A stretch of DNA of 64,000 nt from Atkinsonella hypoxylon (Eukaryota; Ascomycota; Sordariomycetes; Hypocreales; Clavicipitaceae). Below the pieces are notes generated by a model. That model saw only the letters and a list, made by a program, of their open reading frames with translations. It was not told the origin of the DNA and did not search any database. This document shows, one piece after another, positions 33,457 through 43,680 of this stretch. The translations under genes and the position numbers were made by a program. The stretch is taken from assembly GCA_000729835.1 (NCBI GenBank), contig JFHB01000119.1, positions 1-64,000 of the forward strand, in the 5' to 3' direction. The stretch's first letter is position 1; each line of letters begins with the position of its first letter.

Positions 33457-34447
33457 AATTGCGACTGGCGGCGACGAGGCTGTCAATCGATTGATGTAGA
33501 AAATTGATAAGACGGGGGTTTGAACGAGGAGAAGGAAAAGAAATCGACCGAGCAAGAGAGGTGTGTCCTAGTTGGCACGCGTAAGTAAATCGGTCCGGTC
33601 AAGGAGGGGGTTTTGTTATGGGCACGGGCAATGACGATGAGCAACGAAGACGATGTAGTGAAAACTCGAGGCAGCAACGGCAAGAAGCGGGTAAAGAGCT
33701 GGATAGTGAGTCTAGTGGATTTCTCGTGCGAGAATGTGTATTTTGGGGATGCGACGTGATGTGCTCGTGCGCAGACTGAGGACACATGTCCGGGATAGGC
33801 TGCCGCATTTCAGCGAGTGGGTGGGTTCACAGTGTGCGGCACCGAGGCGTGACTTGAGACGCGCGACGTCGAGTTTCTGCCGTGGCCTGTTGGTCGTCAA
33901 ACGACAAGAACCAGCGGCATCAAGAGAACCAGGTCAACTCATCTCATGTCGACTCGAGTGCACGCGGGAAGGACGGGCAGTGACCGACTGCGCTGGGAGG
34001 CTGACTTACTCCTTTGTCGATAGATCGCGGGTTGCTTGCAGAGGGGGCGTACAGGAGTGGGTAAGGAGAAAGAGAGATATCGTGGGCTGGATTAAAATTT
34101 GGACTTTGGACAGCACCAGGACGGGGACGGGGACGGGGACGGGGGTGGAGATGGGGCCTGAGAATGGAAGAGGCCAGGTCACGTCACGCCAGTTGGATCG
34201 GTGAAGGCAGTGGCAGAGTGGCAGAGCGGCAGAGTGGTTAAAGGCGAAGGCGGAGGCGAAGAATGTGTGTGCCAGGCCCAACTCAGACAGTCAGGCCGTC
34301 AGGCCAGACACACTGAGAGGCTGACAGCAGAGATAGAGAGAGATACAGGGAGATAAGCAAGCTTGAGCTTTGAACTTGCACGGTACTGTGCAGGTTCCCT
34401 ACAATCGGCACTGTGGTTACCTCGTACCAGCCTGCACGCCTATTAGG

Positions 34448-34508
34448 ATAGGTACCATCTACCTAGGTAGGTACCTGGTAATTACCTTAGGTACCTAGGT
34501 ACCTAGTA
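34448..34508. repeat. ACCTAGGT/GGTACC palindrome cluster
   Basis: Overlapping TACCTAGGTACC-type palindromes packed into about 60 bp. The same word family occurs at 46779-46842 and 61424-61437 in this window, always intergenic. Confidence 0.85.
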
Positions 34509-34558
34509 TACACAAATCACTCGCAGAAGCGCCATGTCAAATGCGGCTAGCAAATTGG

Positions 34559-34602
34559 GAGAAAAAAAGAAGAAGAAGGAGAAGGAGGAGAAGAAGAAGT
34601 AG
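34559..34602. repeat. GAA/GGA microsatellite
   Basis: Purine-only trinucleotide-type tract between ARF1 and EMP24. Confidence 0.85.
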
Positions 34603-35270
34603 TCACGCCCCCCGCCAGCACTACAGATTGCCCAGACGCTCGCTGGTCGAAGATGAAGCCCGTCTCGTGATCGTCAATCGTCAATCATCTCATGAGACGT
34701 CACGGTGACACCGCATGCTATGTGCTCCTGAAAGCCTCGAGCAACTCAGACGCGGTACCTCGAATTTCTGGCCAAAAACCGACCCCTGCTCCCTTACTAA
34801 TAGCTCCAGTGCCCTTTACGCCCTCGGCAGAGGCCTGACTTTTTAATTGAACACAACGACCTTCCTACGTTACCAAAAACCTCTGTGCACGAAATTCCTA
34901 AACTTTTCAAAAAAAAAAATACTGTTCCGAAGAGATGCAGTTGAGTTTCTTAAGAATACAGCTTTTTTTTTCCCCAAAGACCCCTCATCGCAGCCATTTC
35001 CCTTGAATACTGCAATACCTGGTGGGTCTTGATGTCTCGCTTAAAAAGTCCACCGCCTCCCAGGTAAGCTCCAGGTACGTACCTCTTCCGTCGCTGCAAC
35101 CCCTGGCCGACCTTGCAAAGGTGTCACCTTCGCGAACCGGCCGAGCTCCTTTATATCGAAGACTGACTCCTGGCCAACTTGAAATCCTCGCATCTGCCAC
35201 CGCCCCGCAGGCTGACGACCAGAGCATAACCTCTCAGCACTTCTCGATCTTCTCATCAGCCGATAATACA

Positions 35271-36093
35271 ATGCATCTGCCCACCGCCGCGAGATCGCTG
35301 CTCGTTGCAGCGACGGTGGCCTTCCAGGTCGCTGGCGCGCACAACATTGTCCTGCCCGCCCACGGCATCGAATGCTTCCACGAGAATCTGCATCGCGATG
35401 ACAAGATGACCGTCACCTTCCAAACCGGTGATCGTGAGTTTGGCAGTGCGGGCAACCTGGATATTGACTTCTGGGTATGTTTCGAGATGGCCATTTCACA
35501 CGTCTACACCCCCGCCAAGCACCAAAGCGGGCATCGGCAGGACTAAGACAATCATTCAAAGTTACATTCGCTAACGCCCTATCTGAATTCTTCAGATCGT
35601 GAACCCCAGCGGTGGCTATGAGGTCAACGAGCGAAGCGTCTCCAGCGGCGACCATTCTTTTACAGCCCACCAGGACGGCAAATACACATACTGCTTTGGC
35701 AATCAGCACTGGGGCGCCAACACCAAGGAGGTCTCCTTCAATGTCCATGGCGTCGTCTACGTCAGCGAGGCCGAAATGCCTTCTGACCCCATCGAAGCCG
35801 AAGGTTCGTATGCTGAGTACCAGTTCTTTGTCGAGCAACATCGTCCTCCCTAGACACGCGGCACGAGCTAATCAGGTTGCCCTGCAGTCCGAAGGCTGTC
35901 CGAGCTCGTGGCGCAAGTCAAAGATGAGCAACAGTACATCGTTGTGCGCGAACGAACCCACAGAAACACCGCCGAAAGCACCAACGCCCGCGTCAAGTGG
36001 TGGAATTTGTTCGTCATTGGCGTCGTTCTCGGCGAGTCTCTGTTCCAAGTCTGGTGGTTGCGTCGTTTCTTCGAAGTCAAGCGTGTCGTGTAA
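35271..36093 (+). CDS. EMP24: p24-family cargo receptor EMP24
   Basis: Type I membrane protein of ER-Golgi COPII/COPI vesicles, working in p24 heteromers that sort GPI-anchored and other cargo. Exons 35271-35474, 35596-35803 and 35888-36093 give 205 residues. The introns have GTATGT...CTAACG...TCAG and GTTCGT...GCTAAT...GCAG. A signal peptide ends near residue 23 (VAGA). The GOLD domain follows, with its two Cys in GIECFHENL and YTYCFGNQ. A short coiled coil (about 140-165) and a transmembrane helix (LFVIGVVLGESLFQVWWL) come next. The cytosolic tail RRFFEVKRVV holds the FF coat-binding motif and resembles the yeast Emp24 tail. It is divergent from ARF1, which acts in the same pathway. Confidence 0.94.
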
Positions 36094-37056
36094 GGCAAGG
36101 CTCGATCGGGATAGCTATTGCTTTGTTCAGCAGTCGTCCCCATGATAGAAGACTGAAAAAAGGGGGGACCAGACGACTTGGGTCGTATATTTGACGAATT
36201 CTACCATATTCGAGACTCATTGTTTTTCAGGGGTGCGGGAGGCTGTGTGTCCTGTCTGGATATGATCCAGGTTATTTGATTTGAGACCGCAAGCAAAATA
36301 ATGGCGTCATTGGGAAAACATCGTGGACATGTCATGATACGGCGTGAGCAGTTTAGGAAACGTCCGGATGAGAAGCCGGAATGTAAATGGACTTGCAGTA
36401 ATAGATGGCGGGAGGTTGACGGCTTTGATGAATTACGAAGACTTTACCGCACACCCTCTTTATTTCCCATTTAATCGTACATTGGGAGTGTGACCGTGCG
36501 TCGCTGGAATGGCTGCAGTCTCGAGACTCAGCTAAACCTTGCATGCTGATTAACTACACGCCAAGTCTACGGCCTTGATCTCACCTGCCAGGCCAGTACT
36601 TGCGCCAAGGCCCTTGCGGCACCACCATTTCATGTGAATCGAGCCCGATCAGCAGGATGCCCATCACGGATATACTCCTCGATAAATTGATCATACTTTG
36701 CGTGGATATGTGCTGCCGTTGCCGTTGCAGTCGATGTGGCGTGCAGGGATGCGCGGCATCAGTTTCGTCATTAGTCTTTGAAGTGAGTACAATACTATGT
36801 ATGGGGTGCAATATGGGAGGGATAGTCTGCTAATCCTATCTACTACTTAGTACACTAGGATGACTATATCTAACACTTGCATTCATCTATAGAATGCGCG
36901 GGTTGAGATCATACAACAGATGCGAAATCAAAGCATAGCATAAGTGATGAAAATGTCAAGCCACATGCCAAACGTATGCACCTAACTCACTAATTATGCA
37001 AATGAACCTTCAACGCCAGACAAGGAAGACATTTCCCCAAAAAAAATCAAGCACCA
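36094..37056. other. Convergent intergenic region EMP24 / DUF3405 gene
   Basis: Nearly 1 kb of 3' flank. Only short frames without domains. I see nothing supportable. Confidence 0.5.
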
Positions 37057-39567
37057 TCACGCTAATGGATCAGACTCAACAGGGCCGTCGTCCTCGAGAG
37101 GCGCCGCCTCAACAGGCATCTCTACACCCTTGACAGGATGCAACAACATGGGCGGGACGCACATTCTGCCCTCTCCGCCACGCATGCCGCCCACGCCCTC
37201 GCCGTCTTTCTTCTCATCCACGTTCATTTCAAACTCTTCTCCCCCGTCATTATTCACCTTGAGACCAACCCATCTCTTGTACAAATTGGGCGCAAAGCCA
37301 GAGTTGTAGAACCACGAAAGACCCTTGAGGTTGTGCTCCCCTTCGCCAAAGACGCTGGTTCGCGAGCCGCCGCTCGAGCCGTCTCTGCCGGCGTTGTAGA
37401 TGCGCGCCATGTAGTCTACGGGCCATTTGCGATCGATGTAGATGGGGTGAGGGGCGAAAACGGCCTTGTAGCCGTGCTGGAGGGCTACGGTGGCAGGCCA
37501 CATCTCGGGAAACGCGAATTGCTTCTTGTGCGTCGTCATTCTGTGCATCTTCATGAGGAGCCGACGGGACATTCTGGATGTGGTGATGATGGCGGCGCGA
37601 CGGGGAGGATGGGGCTGTGTGCGGTTGTAGCCTGTGATATCGTCTTTGAGCAACCACGTCGTGCCTTCGGGGTCAAAGATGGGACTCAGGGAAATGTAGT
37701 CTGCTTCCTCGCCAACACCCCATTTGTACTTGTCTGCTTCATACGCGGTCGGCGGCACAGGGTCTTCCTCGGTTTCGAACCAGTCTTGTTCATCAGAGGG
37801 GCGCAGGGGTCCCCAGATCATCTTGTTGCCTTTCGGTCCTGATTCCTCGGCAGTCCTTTCAGCAGCACCAGGCATCTTCTGCCACACAATGTCTGGCCTG
37901 ACAGGGCCCATTTCACTCTGTACACGAGACATCTGGGAAAAATCTTCCCAAGTACCATGTACACTGGGGAAGTAGAAGCGGGAGTTACGTTCCCACAAGC
38001 CCTTCCTAGGTTGTGCTTTAGACCACTCTTCCAGCTTGGTGACTAAGTCATAATAATGTCCTGTGTAGCGCACATCCATCTCCCACTGCCAAAAGAAGTC
38101 GTATTCTGGGTGTAGGTAGGCGAAATGCTGCATGGCCATAGACAAGCCTCGATATACGCCATGAACAGGCAGGTCGGGACCACGAGTCCATAAATCGTAC
38201 ATGCCCTGGTACAAAGCCAACATCTGTGTTTCCGTCCAGAGCGTCACGAGTCCCTGAAATTCCTTGGGAATGGTTTCATTAATTCGTTTCTCGTAGGCTT
38301 CGTGGTCTGCCCAGATAGGGTGCTTGCCATCATCCTTGACTTGAACAAGAAGGTGAACGTCATAACGACCACCCGACGCCAAGGAAAGCTCTGCAATAAT
38401 GGAACGAAGATTGGCAAGATCATCTTCGCGGAAGAAATACTCATCCCAGCACCTGACAACCACGGCGGTTCGTGCCCTGATACCATGGCCTGCACTACCG
38501 CCGGGGGAGCTCTTGGTAAATGCCGCGCCAGAAGAGGTGTTATCTCGTCTTTGGGACAGAATGCTTTCAGAACCAGCATCGCCAATGTAAAATCCGCGTG
38601 ATGAGGGTGTCCTGGGTGGCAAGGCCTTGTATCGACCAGCATTAGCATTGTAGCACCGACGTTGCACATCAGCCCAGTCAACCTGACGATAATCCACTCT
38701 GGGAGTCTTCTCCCATACAGAGTCGAAGCCTTCGTTCTCGCCGTGTTCGCCGATGCTTAGTCCACCCATCCGATTGGAGTATCCGAATCCATATGGGCCG
38801 TATCGTCCATATCGCTCGAAACAAATCTCCTCGGGCAGCTTGAGGACCTCGTATGAACCAGCCACATGCTCAGGGAAACCGTGGGTTCGGCCGTTGTAGT
38901 ATCGCAGGGGAGGAATTCGAACCTTGCCAGCAGCATCAAGGAAGCATGCCTGGATATCTGACTCAATACTGGCGGCAGAATACTTCTCCCACGATAAGCT
39001 GGGAGGTAATGTGGCCCCGGCAGCCTCTGTCATTTCGGAAGGCGTCGATTGCACAGCAGGTGCATGCGGGTACGATGGCTCGCTCTCGTTAAAAGACTTT
39101 AAAGTTCGAATGCCGCCATAATATCGTTCCAGGAAGGGGAACTTTTCCCAGAGAGGTGGCTGCGTTACTACCGCCTTGGCCTTGCCATTGGCAACTTTCC
39201 AGTTCTCAACTTGACTGGCGCGCACGAGACTCAGAATCATGAGGACGATGGTGCCTATTGAAGCAAAAGCTATATATCTAGTCACCTTGCTCGGTAGCCG
39301 ATACGGATACAACTTGGAGCATCTGGAACGTTTAGACGGCAGATCTGTTCTCCGTTTCGGCAGCAATAGTGGTCCGCTGGGTGTTGAGCCAGATGCATTT
39401 CTTGAACTATACGTTGATGAGGACTCTGAGTGGTATGACCCTTGCGACTCGTCGTCCGAGTAGTCGTATTCATCGTCTGAACATCTTTCTTTCGTGGGAC
39501 TGTCCGGAGCGTGGTATAAGGGGAGGCGCTGCTCGCGGAACCGGAGGGGATTGGAAAAGTGCCCCAT
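37057..39567 (-). CDS. DUF3405-type single-pass membrane protein (putative glycosyltransferase-like)
   Basis: A single exon gives 836 residues from the ATG at 39567; the frame extends 15 codons upstream without ATG. The N-terminal ~95 residues are Ser/Asp/Tyr-rich and polar. One hydrophobic helix (about 98-115, YIAFASIGTIVLMILSLV) then suggests a type II membrane topology with a large lumenal domain. The lumenal part has the conserved-looking blocks YDVHLLVQVKDD, FFWQWEMDVRYTGHYYDL, ADYISLSPIFDPEGTTWLL and SRRLLMKMHRMTTHKKQ. I assign these from memory to the fungal DUF3405 family. The WEMDVRYTG block includes a possible metal-binding acidic pair as in GT-A folds. Enzymatic activity is not shown. 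Substrate unknown. Confidence 0.8.
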   Translation of the reverse strand: MGHFSNPLRFREQRLPLYHAPDSPTKERCSDDEYDYSDDESQGSYHSESSSTYSSRNASGSTPSGPLLLPKRRTDLPSKRSRCSKLYPYRLPSKVTRYIAFASIGTIVLMILSLVRASQVENWKVANGKAKAVVTQPPLWEKFPFLERYYGGIRTLKSFNESEPSYPHAPAVQSTPSEMTEAAGATLPPSLSWEKYSAASIESDIQACFLDAAGKVRIPPLRYYNGRTHGFPEHVAGSYEVLKLPEEICFERYGRYGPYGFGYSNRMGGLSIGEHGENEGFDSVWEKTPRVDYRQVDWADVQRRCYNANAGRYKALPPRTPSSRGFYIGDAGSESILSQRRDNTSSGAAFTKSSPGGSAGHGIRARTAVVVRCWDEYFFREDDLANLRSIIAELSLASGGRYDVHLLVQVKDDGKHPIWADHEAYEKRINETIPKEFQGLVTLWTETQMLALYQGMYDLWTRGPDLPVHGVYRGLSMAMQHFAYLHPEYDFFWQWEMDVRYTGHYYDLVTKLEEWSKAQPRKGLWERNSRFYFPSVHGTWEDFSQMSRVQSEMGPVRPDIVWQKMPGAAERTAEESGPKGNKMIWGPLRPSDEQDWFETEEDPVPPTAYEADKYKWGVGEEADYISLSPIFDPEGTTWLLKDDITGYNRTQPHPPRRAAIITTSRMSRRLLMKMHRMTTHKKQFAFPEMWPATVALQHGYKAVFAPHPIYIDRKWPVDYMARIYNAGRDGSSGGSRTSVFGEGEHNLKGLSWFYNSGFAPNLYKRWVGLKVNNDGGEEFEMNVDEKKDGEGVGGMRGGEGRMCVPPMLLHPVKGVEMPVEAAPLEDDGPVESDPLA

Positions 39568-40955
39568 CACGGCGAGTGCTGTGAACGAAATAAGTCTGTG
39601 TACCAGTTGCAAATGAATACTATCCAGGTTGCAAGAACAGGATCTTCAAAGTCAAGCTCCCAACTGCATACCTGGAAACGGCCTTTGTAATGCCGAAAAA
39701 AAGGAAGAGAATGTCTTAGAAATCCATATGAGTGGCGTGCAAAGGTATGCGGCAGGTAATAGTTAAAGCAAAGGCGGCCCGGCCCGTCTCAGCCACGTGC
39801 GAGTGCTTTTATGGTAATGCCAGACTCAAATGCCACAGACCTAGAGTAAAATTCAAGAAAATGTCCTGAAAATCTTCGAAATTTCATCGACCGAGGTGCA
39901 TAAAGAGTTCTGCGGCGAGCACGCAAGCTTCCAATCGAACTGGCGTCAAGTCGTTTGGGCTTCGTGTGCAGGGGAGCGGTTCTGGTTGCCCAGCAACGGC
40001 CGGCGCCCGACTAAGCGGCGTGTCAAGCATCTTGGGTGCCCGCCGCCGCTATTGGCCTTTTTAGCCTCATTTGCCAAGGTTGAGAGGCGAATGTGCATGA
40101 ATGGTTCATTTCATTCACTGAGCACAGTTAGCGTGCGAGAACGAGTCCAATATGTATGTTTGACTTGCATACCAATAAAGTCTCGGTCAATTGCGCCATG
40201 CTGTAGGGGGCGACATCAGTGCTTTGATATAAACTGTAATCTGCAACTGCCGTGCAGGCTAATCCGTTTGAAATATAGTGCCATCCATCTATTGAAGCGA
40301 CGTGGCAAGTCTGTATGTAGATCAGAGGACAAAGAAGAGTCCATGCAGCTTCTAGTGCTGCCACAGCTGATCAACGCCTCTGCCTCCGGAACAGAACCCA
40401 AGCCAGATCGATCGTCAGCCCAGTGTCACGAAGGGGAAGAAATGAACCTCGTCCATCACAAGCACGAATGCTACGTTACACCACGTTGCACCCACACCGG
40501 CTGTAGCTTCGTCCCAAGATCGGTATATTTGGTCCGCCGTTGCGAAAGCGTGCCGACGCTCCGACTATTAAGTGACGTCCTCACCAGTCCGGTACCCTCC
40601 ACAGCGAGGTTTACATCAAGAACATGTCATGGAACCGCGTATCCGGGTACCATCTTTACACAATGAGAGCAATATGCAGTCGTGGTTGGACGAGTGTGCA
40701 GCGTGTGACTAGACCCTATTCTCCACGAGAGTAGTATCTGGTCGTAGCACGTACTTCGTACACAAGTGATATAAGAACGGTGACGCACCTTCGAGGAACG
40801 ATTGTTCACGGTCAACACCCTGCTCCTACTTGATTTTCTTAGTTTCCGAAACGTAGATCTCGTCCATGGGGGCTTGAAGGCATCTCGTATCTCGTCTAGA
40901 TCATCAGCACTTTCCAGTCATTCCGACACAGGTCAATGTTCGCTTCGAGATCGTC
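39568..40955. other. Divergent intergenic region with long open frame
   Basis: 1.4 kb between the DUF3405 gene (-) and the luciferase-domain gene (+). A plus-strand frame stays open for 256 codons at 39896-40666, first ATG at 40091 (191 codons, Cys-rich). It has no known domain and no opposite-strand gene to explain it as a shadow. Treated as unproven; see findings. Confidence 0.4.
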
Positions 40956-41908
40956 ATGATGCCACTCTCGCTTGCGTCAACGACGACGACAACTCCCCTT
41001 CCCTCCCCTGCCACCATCGAGACGAACAATGTAGTAGATGTGCAGGCTCTTCCATCCTCACTATCGTGCCAACTGCGTCCCCAAAACTCAATATCAATTA
41101 CACTTACGGGCCCTACTATATTCTTCGTGTCGGCCATCCTTTTCTTCTCCATCCACTATCTCGGTGCCCATCTCACGGAGTGTCTCGTCGTACTGACTCC
41201 TCTGATTGTCTTGCTGCGTAACGACTACGAAAACTTCCTCAGTCTCGGACCGGGAGGCACACCGTCCACGTTCTACGGCTATCTCCAAATCTCGTGGTGG
41301 CGTCTCTGGGCGATCCGCGACCCGTTTACGGCCCCGACCGCGAGTGCTTCCTCGCAGAATGGCGGGATCTTGTCCGACTTGGATCTGCCTTATCGCTCGG
41401 GTCCGAGGCCGATCGTGGTGGGGATCGCGCCGCAAAGACAGCTCGATCAGCATGGTTCGAGGCACTGCTATCAGACGCTGAGGCGGGCCATGGTCAATCT
41501 TGGAATGCGGATTCCTCTCAAGTTTGGCACAGAGAGGTCGTGTGTCGAGAAGCACGGGCTGGCACTCTTCGCCAAGCATGCTCTGAGAACGAATTGCCAG
41601 GGCGAGATCATGCATGTCCATGACTCGGACCACTCGATGCATATGTGCTTGCATCCGAATGACATCAGAGTCGTGTTGAGTAAAGGGTGGGGTCAAAGGC
41701 ATCCTTTGGCACGGAACAACTGGGTATTGCAGATGCCTGTGTCGCCAAATTTCGTCATGATTTATGCTCCTCGAAGTGAGTTTATCGCAAGACCGAATGT
41801 GCTTTAGTCATCTGACTGAAAGCAGATGAACAAGAGTTACACATCACGTACAGAATCATCGAAGCCGCCATCTGGTATACAGCTGAGGAAACGGCATCAC
41901 TTTTCTAG
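40956..41908 (+). CDS. Luciferase-domain (PF17648-like) membrane-anchored protein
   Basis: Exons 40956-41775 and 41826-41908 give 300 residues. The 50-nt intron (GTGAGT, CTGAC, GCAG) rejoins YAPRNEQELHITYRIIEAAIWY. Residues ~45-90 contain one or two hydrophobic stretches (PTIFFVSAILFFSIHYL and ECLVVLTPLIVLL), suggesting membrane attachment. The C-terminal domain carries FGTERSCVEKHG, the HVHDSDHSMHMCLHPNDIRVVL block, GWGQRHPLA and VMIYAPR. This matches the fungal luciferase-like domain, also found in mushroom luciferase. The domain occurs widely in non-luminous fungi, so the name does not imply light emission. True activity is unknown. It converges on CUS2 with 162 bp between stops. Reading through the intron would truncate the domain. 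Confidence 0.8.
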
Positions 41909-42070
41909 TCCTCAAAACTTGGGCCAGAGCATCACTAGACGACATGTCACCGAAGATTGATAGCTTACAAGACTGCAGCATGGTCACGACTTGACCCTCC
42001 GCTAATTCTATGTAGACATGTGGTAGTACATTCATGTCATAAAATCTAGATGCGCCTATTTTAGCCTCTT

Positions 42071-43295
42071 CTAGTCTGAATCAACATCATTACTGGCATC
42101 TTTATCAGACTTCTTGAACTTGTCTTGTCCCGTTTGGATAGACGCCTCCACAACGCGCCCATCAAAGCTCCGTCCATGCATAAGTTGTATACAAGCCAAA
42201 GCTGACTCGACGTCTTTGAACCTCACAGAAACAATCCCTTCTGGCTCTTCGTCATACAACACCACGCTCGTCACTGTACCCAGCTTGGAGCACTCATCAC
42301 GGATATCTTCCTTAATTTCCAGCAAGGCTGCAGGATCCTCATCCAGCTCCTGCAAGGTAAACATATGGCGTAGAATAACCGTTTTATCCCTTTTAGAATT
42401 CGATTGCGCCATACCAGGGTACGGATCATCATCGTCCCAGTCTGCAAGCTTCGCATCCAATTTTTGTGTCTTTTTTATGATTTTTTGTCGGTCGCGATCA
42501 TTGCGTTGCCACTGCTGCCCGTTGATATCTCCCCCTTGCTGGGCGCTCGCACCGGCTGAAGCTCCGTCCTTGTCGTGCTGCGTCTTCTTATAGCTCGAGT
42601 CTGCCTCTTGTACACGTATCCTTCCCTCCCTTGTCCCACTAGATGTCATGCGAAAGTCGGTGTCATCCAGTAGCATAATGGCCATTTGGACACTTTGAGG
42701 TTTGAAGAAAACTATCAGTGCATCACCTTTGAAGTTTCCTGCTTCGTCTGAATAGAGCTTGATTCTTGGCGCGCCGCTGTCGATTTCTTCGGCGATGACA
42801 CCTGCCTTGCGAGAGAACAAGTCGTGGACCTCGTCTACTGTAGCATCTAGGGGCAGACCGGTGACATAAACAGCGGTATTCTGCTTCGGCTGAGGAGGTG
42901 CTTTCCTTTTCTTACTCGGCCGCGATGACTGATAGTAGCGCTGTCATTAGCTTTTCTAACCCTATGTGCCGGCAAGACCTAATGTTCCTCGTCTGTTCCT
43001 GCGGTCGCTCAAGATCTAGTATGGGGCTGCTTACCTCTGACCCATTTTCTGGTTCGCGTTGTCTCCTTCTCGTATCGGTCTGGGAGTCCTGATCTGAGGA
43101 GGTTTGCCCCGTGTGTTGTACTATATCACCGTCCGGAGGCTCGTCCTCTGCAGGGACCCATTGCTTCGACTCTGTGTCAAACTCGTATTCTGTGCCGTCG
43201 TCGTGGACCGCAATGAACTTATTGTCAAGCTTCGAAAACGAAATTCTCTCATCGGCGTCGAACTCTTGGATGTCCGTGGGAAATACCAAATCCAT
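42071..43295 (-). CDS. U2 snRNP-associated splicing factor (Tat-SF1/CUS2-like)
   Basis: Nuclear RNA-binding factor that acts on U2 snRNP/SF3b before prespliceosome formation. Exons are 43295-43035 and 42928-42071, giving 372 residues. The 106-nt intron has GTAAGC, GCTAATGAC and TCAG, with phase 0. The N-terminus has a short TEYEFDTESKQWVP motif seen in the family. RRM1 starts at TAVYVTGLPLDATVDEVHDLF (about residue 104). A charged linker contains KKTQKLDAKLADWDDDD. RRM2, the UHM-type, starts at KTVILRHMFTL (about 272), with RGCGxS-like context replaced by GTVTSVVLYDEEPEGIVSVRF. The C-terminus is acidic. The start at 43295 is the first supported ATG. It shares a pathway step with PRP5 at the other end of the window. 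Confidence 0.92.
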
Positions 43296-43680
43296 TGTGC
43301 CCGAATTCGCATGTTGATTCAAAAACCATGTGTTTGGCAGTCTAGAAATAAATGAACACAACTGGGCGATGCGACAACGATGTGCTAGTTCTACGTCAGA
43401 CCCATAACTGCAGGTGGTGGACGTGGGGCAACCGCACTGGCCTGCAGTTCATCAGGAAGTGGTAACATTTCATCAACACCTCGGTTTGAATAGGGCCATA
43501 AAGGAGATTCAACTATTTTCAACCCCATTCCCGGTCTAATATGCTTTATATCAAATCATACATATATTTCACCAGAGCAAATGCCCTGCCAAGCCGTAGC
43601 CAACCGTGGACCTTTGATGACATATTCTAGTACCCGATATTCAGAGTGATATTTTCTCTTGTTCCTGAGTATTTAACTCT
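43296..43680. other. Intergenic region between RPN13 and CUS2
   Basis: 385 bp that is both the 3' flank of RPN13 and the promoter of CUS2 (both minus strand). No specific element identified. Confidence 0.45.

Larger units (their letters stand above)
33457..35270. other. Divergent intergenic region ARF1 / EMP24
   Basis: 1.8 kb between two start codons that face away from each other. It is rich in simple repeats: GGGGAC hexamers near 34121-34146, GGCAGAGTG-type repeats at 34206-34240, an ACCTAGGT palindrome cluster at 34448-34508 and a GAA tract at 34559-34602. A 156-codon frame at 33734-34204 has no domain. Confidence 0.5.

Noticed and set aside
34206..34250. tRNA-Ser/Leu-like A box (GAGTGGTTAAAGGCG)
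   Set aside because: No matching B box (GGTTCRANYCC) or acceptor stem follows. The word is part of a GGCAGAGTG-type repeat.
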